Part shown: positions 5,401-5,412 of the stretch, one piece after another
Layout of the letters: every line of letters begins with the position of its first letter
Numbering within the stretch: position 1 is the stretch's first letter
NCBI GenBank assembly: GCA_903913175.1
Contig: CAIWKF010000098.1
Span: 1-5,412, forward strand
Direction of reading: 5' to 3'
DNA length: 5,412 nucleotides
Source: Candidatus Staskawiczbacteria bacterium
GTDB taxonomy: Bacteria > Patescibacteriota > Minisyncoccia > Minisyncoccales > Staskawiczbacteraceae
Notes under the pieces: model-generated
Database searches by the model: none
What the model was told of the DNA's origin: nothing
What the model saw: only the letters and a program-made list of their open reading frames with translations
Made by a program: the position numbers and the translations under genes

Positions 5401-5412
5401 CAATTAGTAACA

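Overview
The window is a visibly AT-rich bacterial stretch with all genes on the + strand. It carries four protein genes and two tRNA genes, separated by short intergenic gaps filled with repeats or palindromes. No start codon is preceded by a clear Shine-Dalgarno sequence, only TAA and TAG are used as stops, and both tRNAs lack an encoded CCA. The RhuM-Fic protein and the two chaperones resemble those I associate with Candidate Phyla Radiation bacteria (Patescibacteria). That placement is a judgement from memory of protein style and is not proven by the window.

Layout. Positions 60-746 encode a small, apparently cytosolic trypsin-fold serine protease. Four bases later (751-1755) is a RhuM-type protein with a C-terminal Fic/Doc domain. 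The last 34 bp of homology at the protease 3' end (708-741) recur at 1755-1788, exactly at the RhuM stop codon, so the RhuM-Fic gene sits between direct repeats like a one-gene cassette. A long imperfect palindrome (1811-1870) fills the gap before dnaK (1881-3812). A second, sequence-unrelated palindrome made of 7-bp units (3814-3882) fills the gap before dnaJ (3891-5006). A near-consensus promoter overlapping the end of dnaJ serves tRNA-Lys(UUU) (5028-5098). Then come 2.7 copies of an 81-bp tandem repeat (5106-5326) and tRNA-Ala(GGC) (5330-5400).

How the genes work together. DnaK and DnaJ form the core Hsp70 folding machine; GrpE, HrcA and a CIRCE operator are not present here. The protease and the RhuM-Fic protein have no demonstrated link to the chaperones. 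The RhuM-Fic gene looks like an accessory arrival. The tRNAs form a separate transcription unit.

The most unusual points are the direct-repeat-flanked RhuM-Fic gene, the two unrelated hairpins ending 10-11 nt before the two chaperone start codons, and the nested 81-bp/21-bp repeat array between the tRNAs. None of these alone proves a new system.
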